From Janthinobacterium sp. UMAB-56 (GTDB lineage Bacteria > Pseudomonadota > Gammaproteobacteria > Burkholderiales > Burkholderiaceae_D): a DNA stretch of 64,000 nucleotides. The stretch is from assembly GCF_900095265.1 (NCBI RefSeq), contig NZ_LT607670.1, positions 124,001 to 188,000 on the forward strand. The letters run 5' to 3'. The notes under the pieces were generated by a model. The model was given only the letters and a program-made list of their open reading frames with translations, did not search any database and was not told where the DNA came from. Below, piece by piece: positions 1 through 8,572 of this stretch (its first letter is position 1; every line of letters starts with the position of its first letter). The translations under genes were made by a program, and so were the position numbers.

Positions 1-293
1 AGCCCGCCCGTGTGATTGTCCAGCCAATAGATACTCCAGCATTGCGTTTGCGGATTGAACAAGCGCAGGGACAAGCCGACAAAATCGGGGCGCCAGCTAG
101 CCGCGATAAAGTCATCGTAGTTGCCTATGCCCCCGGGCAAGGCCTGATTGCATTGGGTGGCACTGAAGGTTTCCCATTCCTGGCTATCCTGCAAGCGCCG
201 CGTGAGGCGACAATTGTCCACGTCCCAATGGCCCAGCAGAAAATCAAAGTCATTGATGCCGCTCAAACGCTGTTGCTCCTGAAATTGATGCAT
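1..293 (-). CDS. Partial hypothetical protein, DUF1579-like N-terminus
   Basis: The first 97 residues are present; the gene runs off the left edge. ATG at 293 is preceded by a strong GGAGGAGG ribosome site. The protein starts MHQFQEQQRL and contains FDFLLGHWDV followed by GGIGNYDDF. This pattern of a short FxFLxGxW motif and a later GGxGNxDD resembles DUF1579-type beta-barrel proteins of unknown function. No signal peptide is seen. It is divergent from the Lrp-type regulator at 414, which may control it, but that is only inferred from position. Confidence 0.7.
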   Translation of the reverse strand, partial: MHQFQEQQRLSGINDFDFLLGHWDVDNCRLTRRLQDSQEWETFSATQCNQALPGGIGNYDDFIAASWRPDFVGLSLRLFNPQTQCWSIYWLDNHTGG

Positions 294-413
294 TTTTCCT
301 CCTCCATGGCAGTAGTGGCTATGATAGGCAGCGCGGCCCACTGGCACCATGCAAGGCCGAAAGAAATTCCGTGCAAACGGGAACAGGTTTGAAGTTTTTA
401 TGGAGTCTTTGCC

Positions 414-866
414 TTGAATGTTGATCTTGATGCCCACGACCGGAAGATTCTCGCCCTGCTGCAGGAAAACTCCCGCTTCAGCTACTCGGAAATCGGCCGC
501 CGCATCCACCTGACGTCGCCTGCCGTGGCCGAGCGCGTCAAGCGCCTGGAAGAAGCGGGCGTCATCGGCAACTTCTCGGTACAGATCAACCTGCGCGCCC
601 TTGGCTACAGCTTCGAAGCCTTCGTCAATATCACGGTGGAATCGCATGACGCGCTCGACGCCTGGGCGGCAGCACGGCCCGAGGTGCTGGCCCTGCATGC
701 CACCACGGGCAACCATTGCGCGCTGCTGCGCCTTGCGCTGACCAGCCCCGAACATTTGCAAGCCTGCCTGAAGTCGCTGGGGAAAATCGGCAAGACCAGT
801 ACGTCGATGGTGCTGTCCTCGCAGTGGGAGCAGCGCCCCCGCCTGCCGGCGGACCAGCTAGGCTAA
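414..866 (+). CDS. Lrp/AsnC family transcriptional regulator
   Basis: 150 residues, the usual size for Lrp/AsnC proteins. An N-terminal winged helix-turn-helix (about residues 4-60, with LDAHDRKILALLQENSR and SEIGRRI) is followed by a RAM/AsnC ligand-binding domain (about 65-145). Such proteins are octameric or dimeric DNA-binding regulators that sense amino acids. The start is taken as TTG at 414, because the ATG at 401 runs into a stop after five codons and no other in-frame ATG precedes the HTH. It is divergent from the partial gene at 1-293 and ends 7 bp from the convergent GDPD gene. The ligand and targets are unknown. Confidence 0.9.
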   Translation: MNVDLDAHDRKILALLQENSRFSYSEIGRRIHLTSPAVAERVKRLEEAGVIGNFSVQINLRALGYSFEAFVNITVESHDALDAWAAARPEVLALHATTGNHCALLRLALTSPEHLQACLKSLGKIGKTSTSMVLSSQWEQRPRLPADQLG

Positions 867-873
867 ACGGGGC

Positions 874-1785
874 CTACTTCATCATCGCGCAAAACGTTTC
901 CGGATTACCGTCAAGAATGACGCCGCTGGGCCAGCGGTGGCTGCGCTGCTGCGCGCGCAACAGCGAGGCGGCCAGGGCCGAGTCGCCATCGACGGCATAC
1001 ACGAAGACGGGCATGTTCAGGCTGGCCGCGTCGCCCAGCAAATGTGGATTGGCGTCCAGGCTGCGCGCGTCCACGTGCACGCCGGCGGGCATGCCGATCT
1101 GCTGCTGCACGCGCTGCAGCCACGGCTTGTCGAGCTTGGGCGGACGGGCATTTTTCGCGATATAGCGGCTGACCCGGTTGGTGCCGGCCGCCTGCGCATT
1201 GCGCGCGTCAAACACGATTAAGCCCAGATAACCCTGCGGATCGGCACGGCGCGCGCAAGCGAGGTTGTTCGGCACGCCCGACGTGAGGAACCAGTTGCCA
1301 TGCTTGATGTTCGCGCGCAACTGCGCCACCAGGGTCGCGATGGGCGCGCACGAGGCCACGACATCCTTGATTTCCGCGTTCAGGGTCTTGTCCGGGAACG
1401 CCGTGGCCAGGTCCGCGACATCGCTGACAAAGGGCGGCGTTTCCGCCGTCGGCACGCCACGGTTCTTCATGCTGGCGGCGCGCCAGTCGTCGGCCGTCAA
1501 TTGCTTCGCGGTGCGGGGCGCTCCCGTGTCGACGACTCTGCCCGTCAGCAGATCGTGGTGCACCACCCAGCTGCCGTCGCCCAGCAGCTGCAAATCCGTC
1601 TCGACCCCGTCCCAGGTGCCGAAATACGTGTTGCGCAGCGCGCTCAGCGAATTTTCCGGCGCATTGCCGGCGCCACGGTGGGCATGCACCTTCATGCCCA
1701 GGCAGTCGGCCTGTACAGCCGTGCTGAACATGGTGAGCAGCAAGGCCAGTGCTGCCGCCTTATTTTTGTCCCGGATGATAACCAT
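874..1785 (-). CDS. Secreted glycerophosphodiester phosphodiesterase family protein
   Basis: 303 residues. A signal peptide (about 1-26, ending VQA) is followed by a GDPD TIM barrel. Catalytic motifs are visible: HRG at 36-38, PENS, the metal ligands E62 and D64 in VETDLQ, and VVHHD with H77. The family hydrolyses glycerophosphodiesters to glycerol-3-phosphate and an alcohol; here it would act in the periplasm. ATG at 1785 has a good AGGGAA site; a longer frame to 1974 lies inside the upstream gene and is rejected. The first 26 bp overlap the 3' end of the membrane-protein gene, so it looks like the last gene of the sigma-factor operon. Its role in that operon is not known. Confidence 0.85.
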   Translation of the reverse strand: MVIIRDKNKAAALALLLTMFSTAVQADCLGMKVHAHRGAGNAPENSLSALRNTYFGTWDGVETDLQLLGDGSWVVHHDLLTGRVVDTGAPRTAKQLTADDWRAASMKNRGVPTAETPPFVSDVADLATAFPDKTLNAEIKDVVASCAPIATLVAQLRANIKHGNWFLTSGVPNNLACARRADPQGYLGLIVFDARNAQAAGTNRVSRYIAKNARPPKLDKPWLQRVQQQIGMPAGVHVDARSLDANPHLLGDAASLNMPVFVYAVDGDSALAASLLRAQQRSHRWPSGVILDGNPETFCAMMK

Positions 1786-3400
1786 AATGAATTCCCTGCA
1801 AAACGTGGATGCGGATCGCTTCGTTGACGGGGTAGCTGTAGCCCTGCCCCACCGCCACGACGTGCGTGATATTGGCCAGCAAGCCCTTGCCGGCGATTTG
1901 CCAGCGCGTGCTGTCGTCGGCCGCCTGGCGGTTCCAGTCCAGCATCTGGCGGAACAGCTCGCTCTTCGTGACATTATTGTCCGACAGGCTGAAGATGCCC
2001 CAGGTTCCCAGGAAGGCGCCGGCCAGCACGCCCGTGGCGATCCAGGCGGAACGGCGGCTCAGCTGGCCATCGGCGCCCGCCTGCTCGCCGCGGCGCGCCG
2101 CCAGCACCAGCAAGCCGACCGTGGCGATCAGGTACAACAGTTTCGAGAAGTGACCGATGGCGCCCAGCAAGGAGAAAAACAGGGCGACGGGCGGCACGAT
2201 GGCGGCGCGCGCCGCTTCCTTGCCCTCTTCAAAGTACTTGCCACCCACTTCGAAGTCATTGCGGCTGGCGCGGTATTCCACCAGTTTCTCCGCCGTCTGG
2301 CGCGCGGCGAACTGGTCGAACAACCGGCTGAACTCGGCCGGACTGGCATAGGCATCCTGCACCACGGCGCCTTTGGGCAAACGCAAACCCTTGCTCGCTT
2401 CGCTGCCATCGCCGCCGTCCGGCCCGTCGCGCAGCACGGCCTGGATGCCGGGGCGCGCCACGAAAGCGGCGAAGGACAAGCCAGGCGGAATGCGCTCGCC
2501 CTTGACGCTCAAGCCCTTGCCGGCCGCTTCCGACGCATAGCGGCGCTTGACGGCGGCGCGAAAGCTCAACTGATCGGCAGGATGCCAGTTGGCCGACACG
2601 GGCACCTTCTTGCGCACATTGTTGACCACGGCCGCCTTGCGCCGCGCCGGCACGGAATGCGGCTGCCAGCCGTGGCGCGACAGGCTTTGCCGATAATCGT
2701 TCCAGGCCGCTTCCTGCTGCTGGCGCAAGCCCGCATCGTCATCGGGAATCATACCCGAATACAATTTCCACTTGTCGTGCACTTCGCCGATCGCCTGCTG
2801 GTACTTGTCATAGTACCCGGCCGCGCCGCCCGCGATCTTGCGGACGTTGAAATTGATCAGTTGCTCCTTGGCCGGCTCCATGCGCTCGTCGAGATGGCCG
2901 ACCGAGACGGCCAGGAAGGGAAACAGGGCCAGAAAGGCCTTGCCTTCGGGCTTGGCAAACAAGGTGGGATCATCGACCAGTCCCTGCAATTGCAGGCTGC
3001 CGCCCACCAGCGAACGCTGCATCAGGGTGGTGTTGAAGGCCAGGCGGCGAAATTGCGCATCGCGCGTTTCAACCAGCACCGTGACCGTGGTCTTCAAAAT
3101 ACCGAACACGACTGCGGCCGTGGCGACACAGCAGAAGATGATTTTTTTCCAGCTTGGGCCGCTGCCATTGTTCTTCAGCCGGCGGCGCCACATCAGTTGC
3201 AGCACCACCAGCGCGGCGGCGATGCCCGACAGGCTGCGGCCATAGAATTCCACGCCTTCCACGTCGTGCGGCTTGACGTCGCCCCCCACCACGTCGAGCA
3301 GGCGGGCATTGAAGCCCAGTTCGAAGCACAAATAAATAATCGTCAGGACGATCAGGATCAAAGTCTGCCGGATTTGCAGACTGCGTAAACTCGCGGCCAT
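1760..3400 (-). CDS. Multipass membrane protein of unknown function
   Basis: 546 residues. Three predicted membrane segments lie near the N-terminus (about 12-30, 54-71, 86-108), then a soluble region of roughly 290 residues, then a long hydrophobic stretch (about 399-433) and a last segment (451-472). I do not recognise the family. The central region is basic, with a short disordered patch. It starts 1 bp after the lipoprotein stop and overlaps the GDPD gene, so it is translationally coupled on both sides. The context (sigma-like factor, anti-sigma-like protein, lipoprotein) suggests an envelope-located component of a signalling or effector module. This is inference from operon structure only. 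Confidence 0.8.
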   Translation of the reverse strand: MAASLRSLQIRQTLILIVLTIIYLCFELGFNARLLDVVGGDVKPHDVEGVEFYGRSLSGIAAALVVLQLMWRRRLKNNGSGPSWKKIIFCCVATAAVVFGILKTTVTVLVETRDAQFRRLAFNTTLMQRSLVGGSLQLQGLVDDPTLFAKPEGKAFLALFPFLAVSVGHLDERMEPAKEQLINFNVRKIAGGAAGYYDKYQQAIGEVHDKWKLYSGMIPDDDAGLRQQQEAAWNDYRQSLSRHGWQPHSVPARRKAAVVNNVRKKVPVSANWHPADQLSFRAAVKRRYASEAAGKGLSVKGERIPPGLSFAAFVARPGIQAVLRDGPDGGDGSEASKGLRLPKGAVVQDAYASPAEFSRLFDQFAARQTAEKLVEYRASRNDFEVGGKYFEEGKEAARAAIVPPVALFFSLLGAIGHFSKLLYLIATVGLLVLAARRGEQAGADGQLSRRSAWIATGVLAGAFLGTWGIFSLSDNNVTKSELFRQMLDWNRQAADDSTRWQIAGKGLLANITHVVAVGQGYSYPVNEAIRIHVLQGIHYGYHPGQK

Positions 3401-3401
3401 C

Positions 3402-4250
3402 TTATTTCCTCAAATCGATGACGACGGGCTTGATCTCTTCGGCCTGGAAGATCATCGGCGCCGCTGGCGCCGCGCTGCGCTGCACGGGCAGACTGGTGGC
3501 GGGTGGCGCCGCCCTGGCCTGGCTTTCCTGGCGGCGCGGCCTGGCGCTGGCGCGGCTGCCCGCTTTCGGCGCGCTGGCGGGCGCCGGGGCGGCAGCCGGC
3601 GGCGCCGGGATCACGCGCCCGCTATCGCTGCCGGGCATGGTGGCGATGACAGGGCCTGTGGCGCGCAATGCGTCGTCGGCAAACGGCTGGGCGCGCGTAT
3701 CGACGCCGGGCGGCACGGCCACGCTGGCGTTGAGCAGGCGATTGTCCGTGTAGATCATGCGCGACAGGCGGTTGACGTTGGGAAAGTCGATATTCAGCGA
3801 TTTCGCATCCGCCGCCAGTTCCACGCGGGGGCGGTCCTTGCAATTGCCGACCGTCCACTGCAGCACGTCCGTGCCCTGGAAAGCCAGCACTTCATAGCGG
3901 TAGGCGCAGCCGCGCTCCTGTGTTTCGACGATCACCACGGTACGCTCGCCCACGTTTTCCACGCGCGCCACGCGGGCCGTGATGGCCTTGGCCAGCGGCA
4001 CGACGCGAAACGCCTGCGACAGCTTGATCGAATACTTGCCTTGCGGGTCCTTGCGCAAAGTGCCTTCCGTGCCGTCGCGCAAGCGGAAGGTGGAAATCGG
4101 CGTGCCGAACAGCTCGGCCGTATCCAGGCCCACCATGACGCCGCCACGGCCATTCGGCGTCATGGCGCAGCCCGTCAACAGGACGCCAACTGCCACGCCG
4201 GCGATCAATTTGCGCCAGTGCGCGGATGCAAAATTCTTATACGTTGTCAT
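3402..4250 (-). CDS. Putative lipoprotein of the sigma/anti-sigma operon
   Basis: 282 residues. The N-terminus carries a lipobox (LLTGC, lipidated Cys28) after a hydrophobic stretch. The middle is a compact beta-rich domain of unknown type; residues about 195-265 form a low-complexity Ala/Pro/Arg linker, and the end is short (VIDLRK). It lies 27 bp after the anti-sigma-like gene and 1 bp before the membrane protein gene, within one operon. As an outer- or inner-membrane-anchored periplasmic protein it could be the sensor or a ligand for the anti-sigma-like partner. No homologous family is recognised. Confidence 0.8.
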   Translation of the reverse strand: MTTYKNFASAHWRKLIAGVAVGVLLTGCAMTPNGRGGVMVGLDTAELFGTPISTFRLRDGTEGTLRKDPQGKYSIKLSQAFRVVPLAKAITARVARVENVGERTVVIVETQERGCAYRYEVLAFQGTDVLQWTVGNCKDRPRVELAADAKSLNIDFPNVNRLSRMIYTDNRLLNASVAVPPGVDTRAQPFADDALRATGPVIATMPGSDSGRVIPAPPAAAPAPASAPKAGSRASARPRRQESQARAAPPATSLPVQRSAAPAAPMIFQAEEIKPVVIDLRK

Positions 4251-4277
4251 GCTGGATAGCTCTCTCTTATTTCGGGG

Positions 4278-5306
4278 TCAGGGATTGATGACGGCCAGCG
4301 GGTTGCCCGGCCCCGGTGGCGGCAAGACTTTCTGGCGGTCACGCGACAGCACAGTGAAGGCGCCCAGGGTGTCCGGCCCGGCGACGATTTCCAGCTGTTC
4401 GCGCTGCAGCCAGGTGCGCAGTTCCGCTTCCGTCGCATCGGCGCGGAACAGCACGCGCGTGCGCACGCCCGTCTCGACGCCGCTGCCACTGCCGTTGCGG
4501 AATTGCGCATTGCCGACGACAGCATTCTCTTTCGGCAGGAACAGCCAGGCCGATTGCACCACCATCACGCTGGCAGCCACGGCCGTGACGATCTTCAGCC
4601 AGCGGCTGGAATTTGCCGCCCGCATTGGCACCTTCGCCGCTGACGCGGTGGCATCGGCCGGGGCGATCTGCAACTGCTGCAGTCCCTGGCGCAGCAATTG
4701 CCGGTACGCCACGCGGCCATCCTTGCCCAGCTCGCTCGACAGCGGCGTGCCCGTCAGCGCATAGTCGTCGCCAGGCAAGGCCACGCGGGCGATGAGGCCC
4801 GGTGCGCTGGCGGCCCGATTCGCGCGGCCATGCGTTTCCAGCCAGCGCACCGCCTGCAGGCGCTCCTGGCTGAACACGCCCAGGCAGGCGCCCAGGTCCG
4901 TCACGGCCAGCGTCACGGGCAGGTCGCACAGCACCAGCCCCGCACGCGGGTCGGCGGGCGCATCGCGCTCCTCGACCACCAGGCCGCAGGCATCCGCATA
5001 CGATGTGTCGGGCGTGACGAGCCAGCCGCGCCAGCGCTGCCGCGTGCTATCCCAGGCATCGAGCAGCACGGCGCCAAAGCCGGGGCGGCGCGCCAGCACA
5101 TGGATTTGTCCGCCCGCGATGGGCCGCGCGGCCAGCGGCGCGGCGTCGCTGCGGCGTCCAAAGCCTGCCAGCACGTGCTCCGGCACGGCAATGCCGCGCC
5201 AGTCGGGGGTATCGCCGCTCACATCCGCATCCAACAGCTCGGCGGAAGATGGGGGAGACGGCAGGCGCGCGGCAACGATGGCCAGCGAGGGCGTCAATGC
5301 AGTCAT
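4278..5306 (-). CDS. Single-pass membrane protein, anti-sigma-like
   Basis: 342 residues. A cytoplasmic-looking N-terminal region (1-235, with WRGWLVTPDTSYAD and LTGTPL) is followed by one membrane helix (236-257) and a periplasmic tail. The tail, VLFRADATEAELRTWL then IVAGPDTLGAFTVL (about 287-323), resembles the C-terminal domain of membrane-bound anti-sigma factors. No zinc-binding HxxxCxxC motif is present. The gene overlaps the upstream sigma-like gene by an ATGA tetranucleotide, typical of a co-translated sigma/anti-sigma pair. Assignment as an anti-sigma factor rests on topology, tail similarity and gene order; the N-terminal domain is unusual for the role. Confidence 0.65.
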   Translation of the reverse strand: MTALTPSLAIVAARLPSPPSSAELLDADVSGDTPDWRGIAVPEHVLAGFGRRSDAAPLAARPIAGGQIHVLARRPGFGAVLLDAWDSTRQRWRGWLVTPDTSYADACGLVVEERDAPADPRAGLVLCDLPVTLAVTDLGACLGVFSQERLQAVRWLETHGRANRAASAPGLIARVALPGDDYALTGTPLSSELGKDGRVAYRQLLRQGLQQLQIAPADATASAAKVPMRAANSSRWLKIVTAVAASVMVVQSAWLFLPKENAVVGNAQFRNGSGSGVETGVRTRVLFRADATEAELRTWLQREQLEIVAGPDTLGAFTVLSRDRQKVLPPPGPGNPLAVINP

Positions 5307-6103
5307 GCCGGTGGCCTTTCATCAGTGTTGTGAGAAGTGGATACGGGGTCCAGGTGCAGGGATAACGCGGCCACGCACAAAATATCCAAAACTATTTGCG
5401 CCGCCTGCATATCGCGCGCGGTCAAGGCATCGCCCACGCGCAGCTTGAGCAGGGTCAAGACCCAGCTGCCCAGCAGAGTAGAACGGTGGGCCGGTTCGAC
5501 GATCTGGCGTCCCGCGCTGAGGCTATCGCCCTTCTGCTTGTGCACCAGGCCCAGCTTGCCTCCGTGGTAATGCGCCGAAGCAATCTGCTCGGCCAGTTCC
5601 TTGACAGGCATGCCGCCACAGCCGCAATGGTGTAGCAGCAAAATCAAATCACGGGGCAAGGTGGAGATAAAACTGTCTGCCGCCTCGCGCACTTGCTGCG
5701 CCGTGAGCTGATAGTCGCGCAGCGGTTCGGCATAGGCGTCGGGCGCGCGCAGTTCGCAGCCCTCTTGCGCATCGGCATCTTCGTCATCGCGCTGCTTGCG
5801 CAGCTGGTCGATGATGAAACGCTTGAAGTACAGGAATAAAGCGCCCACATGGTGGGGCGCGGCGTCGCTGTCGCTGTGGAGGACTTTTTCAATGAAAAAC
5901 TGGTGGCGCAAATCAGCCAGGGAATCGCCCAGCGACGCCGCTTCGCGCGGACGGCATGGCGTCAGCGCGGCAATGACGCGCTGGTAAAACTCGCCCAGTT
6001 CGCCTTGCGTCAGCTGCTGGCGGCGGGTCCAGAAAGCATGAATCCGTTCAAATTGTTCCGATTGCACAGCCTGTCCGATCGTGTGTTGGGCGGCACGCGC
6101 CAC
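5303..6103 (-). CDS. Divergent sigma-70-like factor
   Basis: 266 residues. FLYFKRFIIDQLRKQRDDED (about 90-109) looks like sigma region 2 with its basic DxLRxxR end. Residues 137-190 (AADSFISTLPRDL, then VKELAEQIASAHYHGGKLGL) look like region 4 with a helix-turn-helix. Cysteines (C159, C161) sit in the region-4 part. It is the first gene of a five-gene minus-strand operon and is divergent from the caspase gene across 139 bp. The start is GTG at 6103 with a weak ribosome site; a second in-frame GTG twelve codons later is possible. It would direct RNA polymerase to its own promoters, probably including this intergenic region; this is inferred. Confidence 0.6.
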   Translation of the reverse strand: MARAAQHTIGQAVQSEQFERIHAFWTRRQQLTQGELGEFYQRVIAALTPCRPREAASLGDSLADLRHQFFIEKVLHSDSDAAPHHVGALFLYFKRFIIDQLRKQRDDEDADAQEGCELRAPDAYAEPLRDYQLTAQQVREAADSFISTLPRDLILLLHHCGCGGMPVKELAEQIASAHYHGGKLGLVHKQKGDSLSAGRQIVEPAHRSTLLGSWVLTLLKLRVGDALTARDMQAAQIVLDILCVAALSLHLDPVSTSHNTDERPPA

Positions 6104-6242
6104 TGGCCGACAGCAACGCGCACCGTGCGCTGGCCAGACAAGAGAAACTTGTCAGTAAGGTAAAATGCATTTAAGCAATTTTCTCATATCACAGTAAAAA
6201 TCGCTAACTTTTGTTACTTTCACGACAATTTCCGAGACCCCG

Positions 6243-7625
6243 ATGCATCGCCTGATTCCCCTGTTTTTGAGCCTGTTCTTTTTGCTGGTCAGCAACGTGG
6301 TGCACGCCGCCGTACAGACTGCTGCTGGCAAGCGCGTCGCCCTGGTGATCGGCAACGCGGCCTATCCGCAGCCGCTATTGAATCCCGTCAACGATGCGCG
6401 CGCCATGGCCGAGCGCCTACGCCGCCTGGGCTTTGAAGTGCTATTGCGCACGGACATCAATGCAGCCCAGTTGCAAAAGGCGTCGGCCGAGTTTTCCACG
6501 CAGGCACGCGGCGCCGATATCGCCCTCGTGTTTTACGCTGGCCACGGCGCGCAGGCGGGCGAAGCCAATTATGTGCTGCCGCTGGGCGCCAACATGAATG
6601 CGCTGAGCGCGGCCGCCATTGCCGCGCAGGGCGTATCGGTGGCCAGCCTGGCCGGTGATTTGCAGCGCACGGGCGCGCGCGGCGCCGTGCTGATCCTCGA
6701 CGCTTGCCGCCAGGAATATACGCGCGGCGGCGCAATGGTGCCCGTGCCCGGCGGCAGCAATGCGGCCAGCCACGGTTTTGCCGACACGCAAGCGCCACGC
6801 GGCGTGGTGATCGCCTATTCGGCGGGACCGGGCGCCCTGGCGCGCGATTTCTGGTCGCCCGATTCGCGCAACAGCCCCTACACGAGCGCCCTGCTCGACG
6901 CGCTCGATGCCCCCGGCTTGCCCATGGGCGACGTCTTCTCGCAAGTGGCGGCCAGGGTCGCCGCCATGACGCACGACGTGCAAAAGCCCCGCGTCTCGTT
7001 CGGCGAAACGTCGGCGCGCCTGGTGCTGAACATGGGCAGCGGCAAGGGAGTCAGCCCGCCAACGCCGGGCGTGCTAGCCTCGGGCGACAAGGGCATGCGT
7101 GCCCCCCTCCCGGCACCAGCGCCAGCCCCCGCCACCACCGCCTCTGGCGCGAAAGTATGGCCAGGCAACGTTTTACAAGACATCAACTATGAAATCCGCA
7201 TGCAGATCGCGGCGCGGCCATTTCCCCGCCAGCAACTGGAAAAGCGCGCGCGCGGCGGCGACCTGGTGGCGCTGACGGCACTCGGCTACGGCATCGGCAG
7301 CGGCGATGCGGGCATCAAACAGCAGAAGGGGGGCATGCAGTGGCTGGAAAAGGCCGCCGCAAAGGATTTTCCTATCGCCCAGACCTATCTGGCCGAATTG
7401 CTGATGGTCAAAGGCGACCCGGCATCCTTGAAACGGGCAGGCGTGCTGCTGGACGCCGCTTCGCAAGCGGGCTACAGCCCCGCCCACGCGTATAAATTCG
7501 ACCTGGCCCGGCGCACGGGTGCGCCGCCGCAGGAAGCGGCCCGCCACTTGCAGGACGCCTTCATGGGCTTGATGAAGGATTACCAGGGCGCCGCCAAGGA
7601 CTTGCTGCAGCCGCCAAAAAAATAA
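6243..7625 (+). CDS. Secreted caspase-family (C14) protein with Sel1-like C-terminus
   Basis: 460 residues. A signal peptide (about 1-22) is followed by a caspase/orthocaspase p20 domain: KRVALVIGNAAY, catalytic His101 in FYAGHG and catalytic Cys155 in LDACR. Both catalytic residues are intact. A Pro/Ala linker (about 275-305) leads to Sel1-like alpha-helical repeats (about 320-450), usually protein-protein interaction modules. Bacterial caspase homologues cleave after basic residues or act as effectors or regulators; the signal peptide puts this one in the periplasm. It is divergent from the sigma-like operon and heads its own run of genes. The substrate is unknown. Confidence 0.88.
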   Translation: MHRLIPLFLSLFFLLVSNVVHAAVQTAAGKRVALVIGNAAYPQPLLNPVNDARAMAERLRRLGFEVLLRTDINAAQLQKASAEFSTQARGADIALVFYAGHGAQAGEANYVLPLGANMNALSAAAIAAQGVSVASLAGDLQRTGARGAVLILDACRQEYTRGGAMVPVPGGSNAASHGFADTQAPRGVVIAYSAGPGALARDFWSPDSRNSPYTSALLDALDAPGLPMGDVFSQVAARVAAMTHDVQKPRVSFGETSARLVLNMGSGKGVSPPTPGVLASGDKGMRAPLPAPAPAPATTASGAKVWPGNVLQDINYEIRMQIAARPFPRQQLEKRARGGDLVALTALGYGIGSGDAGIKQQKGGMQWLEKAAAKDFPIAQTYLAELLMVKGDPASLKRAGVLLDAASQAGYSPAHAYKFDLARRTGAPPQEAARHLQDAFMGLMKDYQGAAKDLLQPPKK

Positions 7626-7710
7626 TTCCAAATAATTTTAGATTTCCCTGAACTGCCCCCGTTATCCGTGGGTACATGCAATACAGCATGACAGTGACCA
7701 GGGAAATCCC

Positions 7711-8532
7711 ATGCAAGCATCCAGCCCAGCAGCAATCAGCACCGGCCAACGCGGCCGCATCCTCGCCTATCAAACAAGCGGACAAGGTTCCGTCAGCGTG
7801 GCCGGCATTCAACATGCCTTCGACGTCAGTACCCACTGGCGCTCGGACGTGGCGCCCGCCATCAACGCCGTCGTCGATGTGCGCTTCGATGATGCGGGCA
7901 GCCTCGCCACCGTCAGCGCCGTGGCGACGCAACAACTGGCGCAGGAAGAGATGGCCGGTGCGGCGAAACTGGCGCGCGACAAGGGTCAGCAACTGTGGGG
8001 CCAGGCCGTCACGGCCCTGGGCATCAAGGTGCTGGCCAGCCTCGGCGTCTTGATCGCCGGCGCCTTTGTCTTCAACACCCTCGGCATCCGCCTGTTCGCC
8101 TCCGTCTCGCGCAGCTATTGGCAGTTGCTGGGACTGTCCGCCGACAGCCTGGAAAGCTTTGCCCGCGATGGCGGCGGCGGTTTTACGTCCGCACAATGTT
8201 TCTTCTTGCTGGCAATTGCCGCCTGCTGCGCCACCATGGCCAGCAAGAACCCGAAAGCGGCGCTGGGCAAGTGCGCGCCGCTGTTGTTCGTCGTCATCCA
8301 CAGCAGCTTGCTGTTCATCAAAATCAAGGGCGCCGTCAGCGAGGCGGGCAACGCCATGGGCGGCATCATGGGCAGCCGCGCGGCACGCATGGCCGAGCAG
8401 ATGGCCAGCGAAATGCTGGGACAAGTGTGGCAAGGCTTGTCCTTCGGCATCGGTTTTTACCTGGTGCTGGCCTCTTCCATCGTCCTGGCCGCTTACGGCG
8501 TCGGCGAATACAAACGCAAGACCGTCGGCTAA
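7711..8532 (+). CDS. Membrane protein with N-terminal cold-shock-like OB domain
   Basis: 273 residues. Residues about 13-62 (GRILAYQTSGQGSVSVAG, then a Val/Asp-rich strand) look like the short cold-shock/OB-type domain that heads many uncharacterised membrane proteins. Four predicted membrane segments follow (about 105-130, 163-180, 190-207, 243-265), with an amphipathic Gly/Ala/Met-rich stretch between the last two. An AGGGAAA ribosome site precedes ATG 7711. It lies 85 bp after the caspase gene and 40 bp before the lipoprotein gene, so an operon is plausible. The function is not recognised. Confidence 0.75.
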   Translation: MQASSPAAISTGQRGRILAYQTSGQGSVSVAGIQHAFDVSTHWRSDVAPAINAVVDVRFDDAGSLATVSAVATQQLAQEEMAGAAKLARDKGQQLWGQAVTALGIKVLASLGVLIAGAFVFNTLGIRLFASVSRSYWQLLGLSADSLESFARDGGGGFTSAQCFFLLAIAACCATMASKNPKAALGKCAPLLFVVIHSSLLFIKIKGAVSEAGNAMGGIMGSRAARMAEQMASEMLGQVWQGLSFGIGFYLVLASSIVLAAYGVGEYKRKTVG

Positions 8533-8572
8533 GCCCGGCAACCTCCCGCACACTCATACTGAAGGAAATACC

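Noticed and set aside
1265-3388. Long plus-strand frame of about 700 codons
   Set aside because: Antisense to the GDPD and membrane-protein genes; biased composition of a high-GC shadow frame, no domains.
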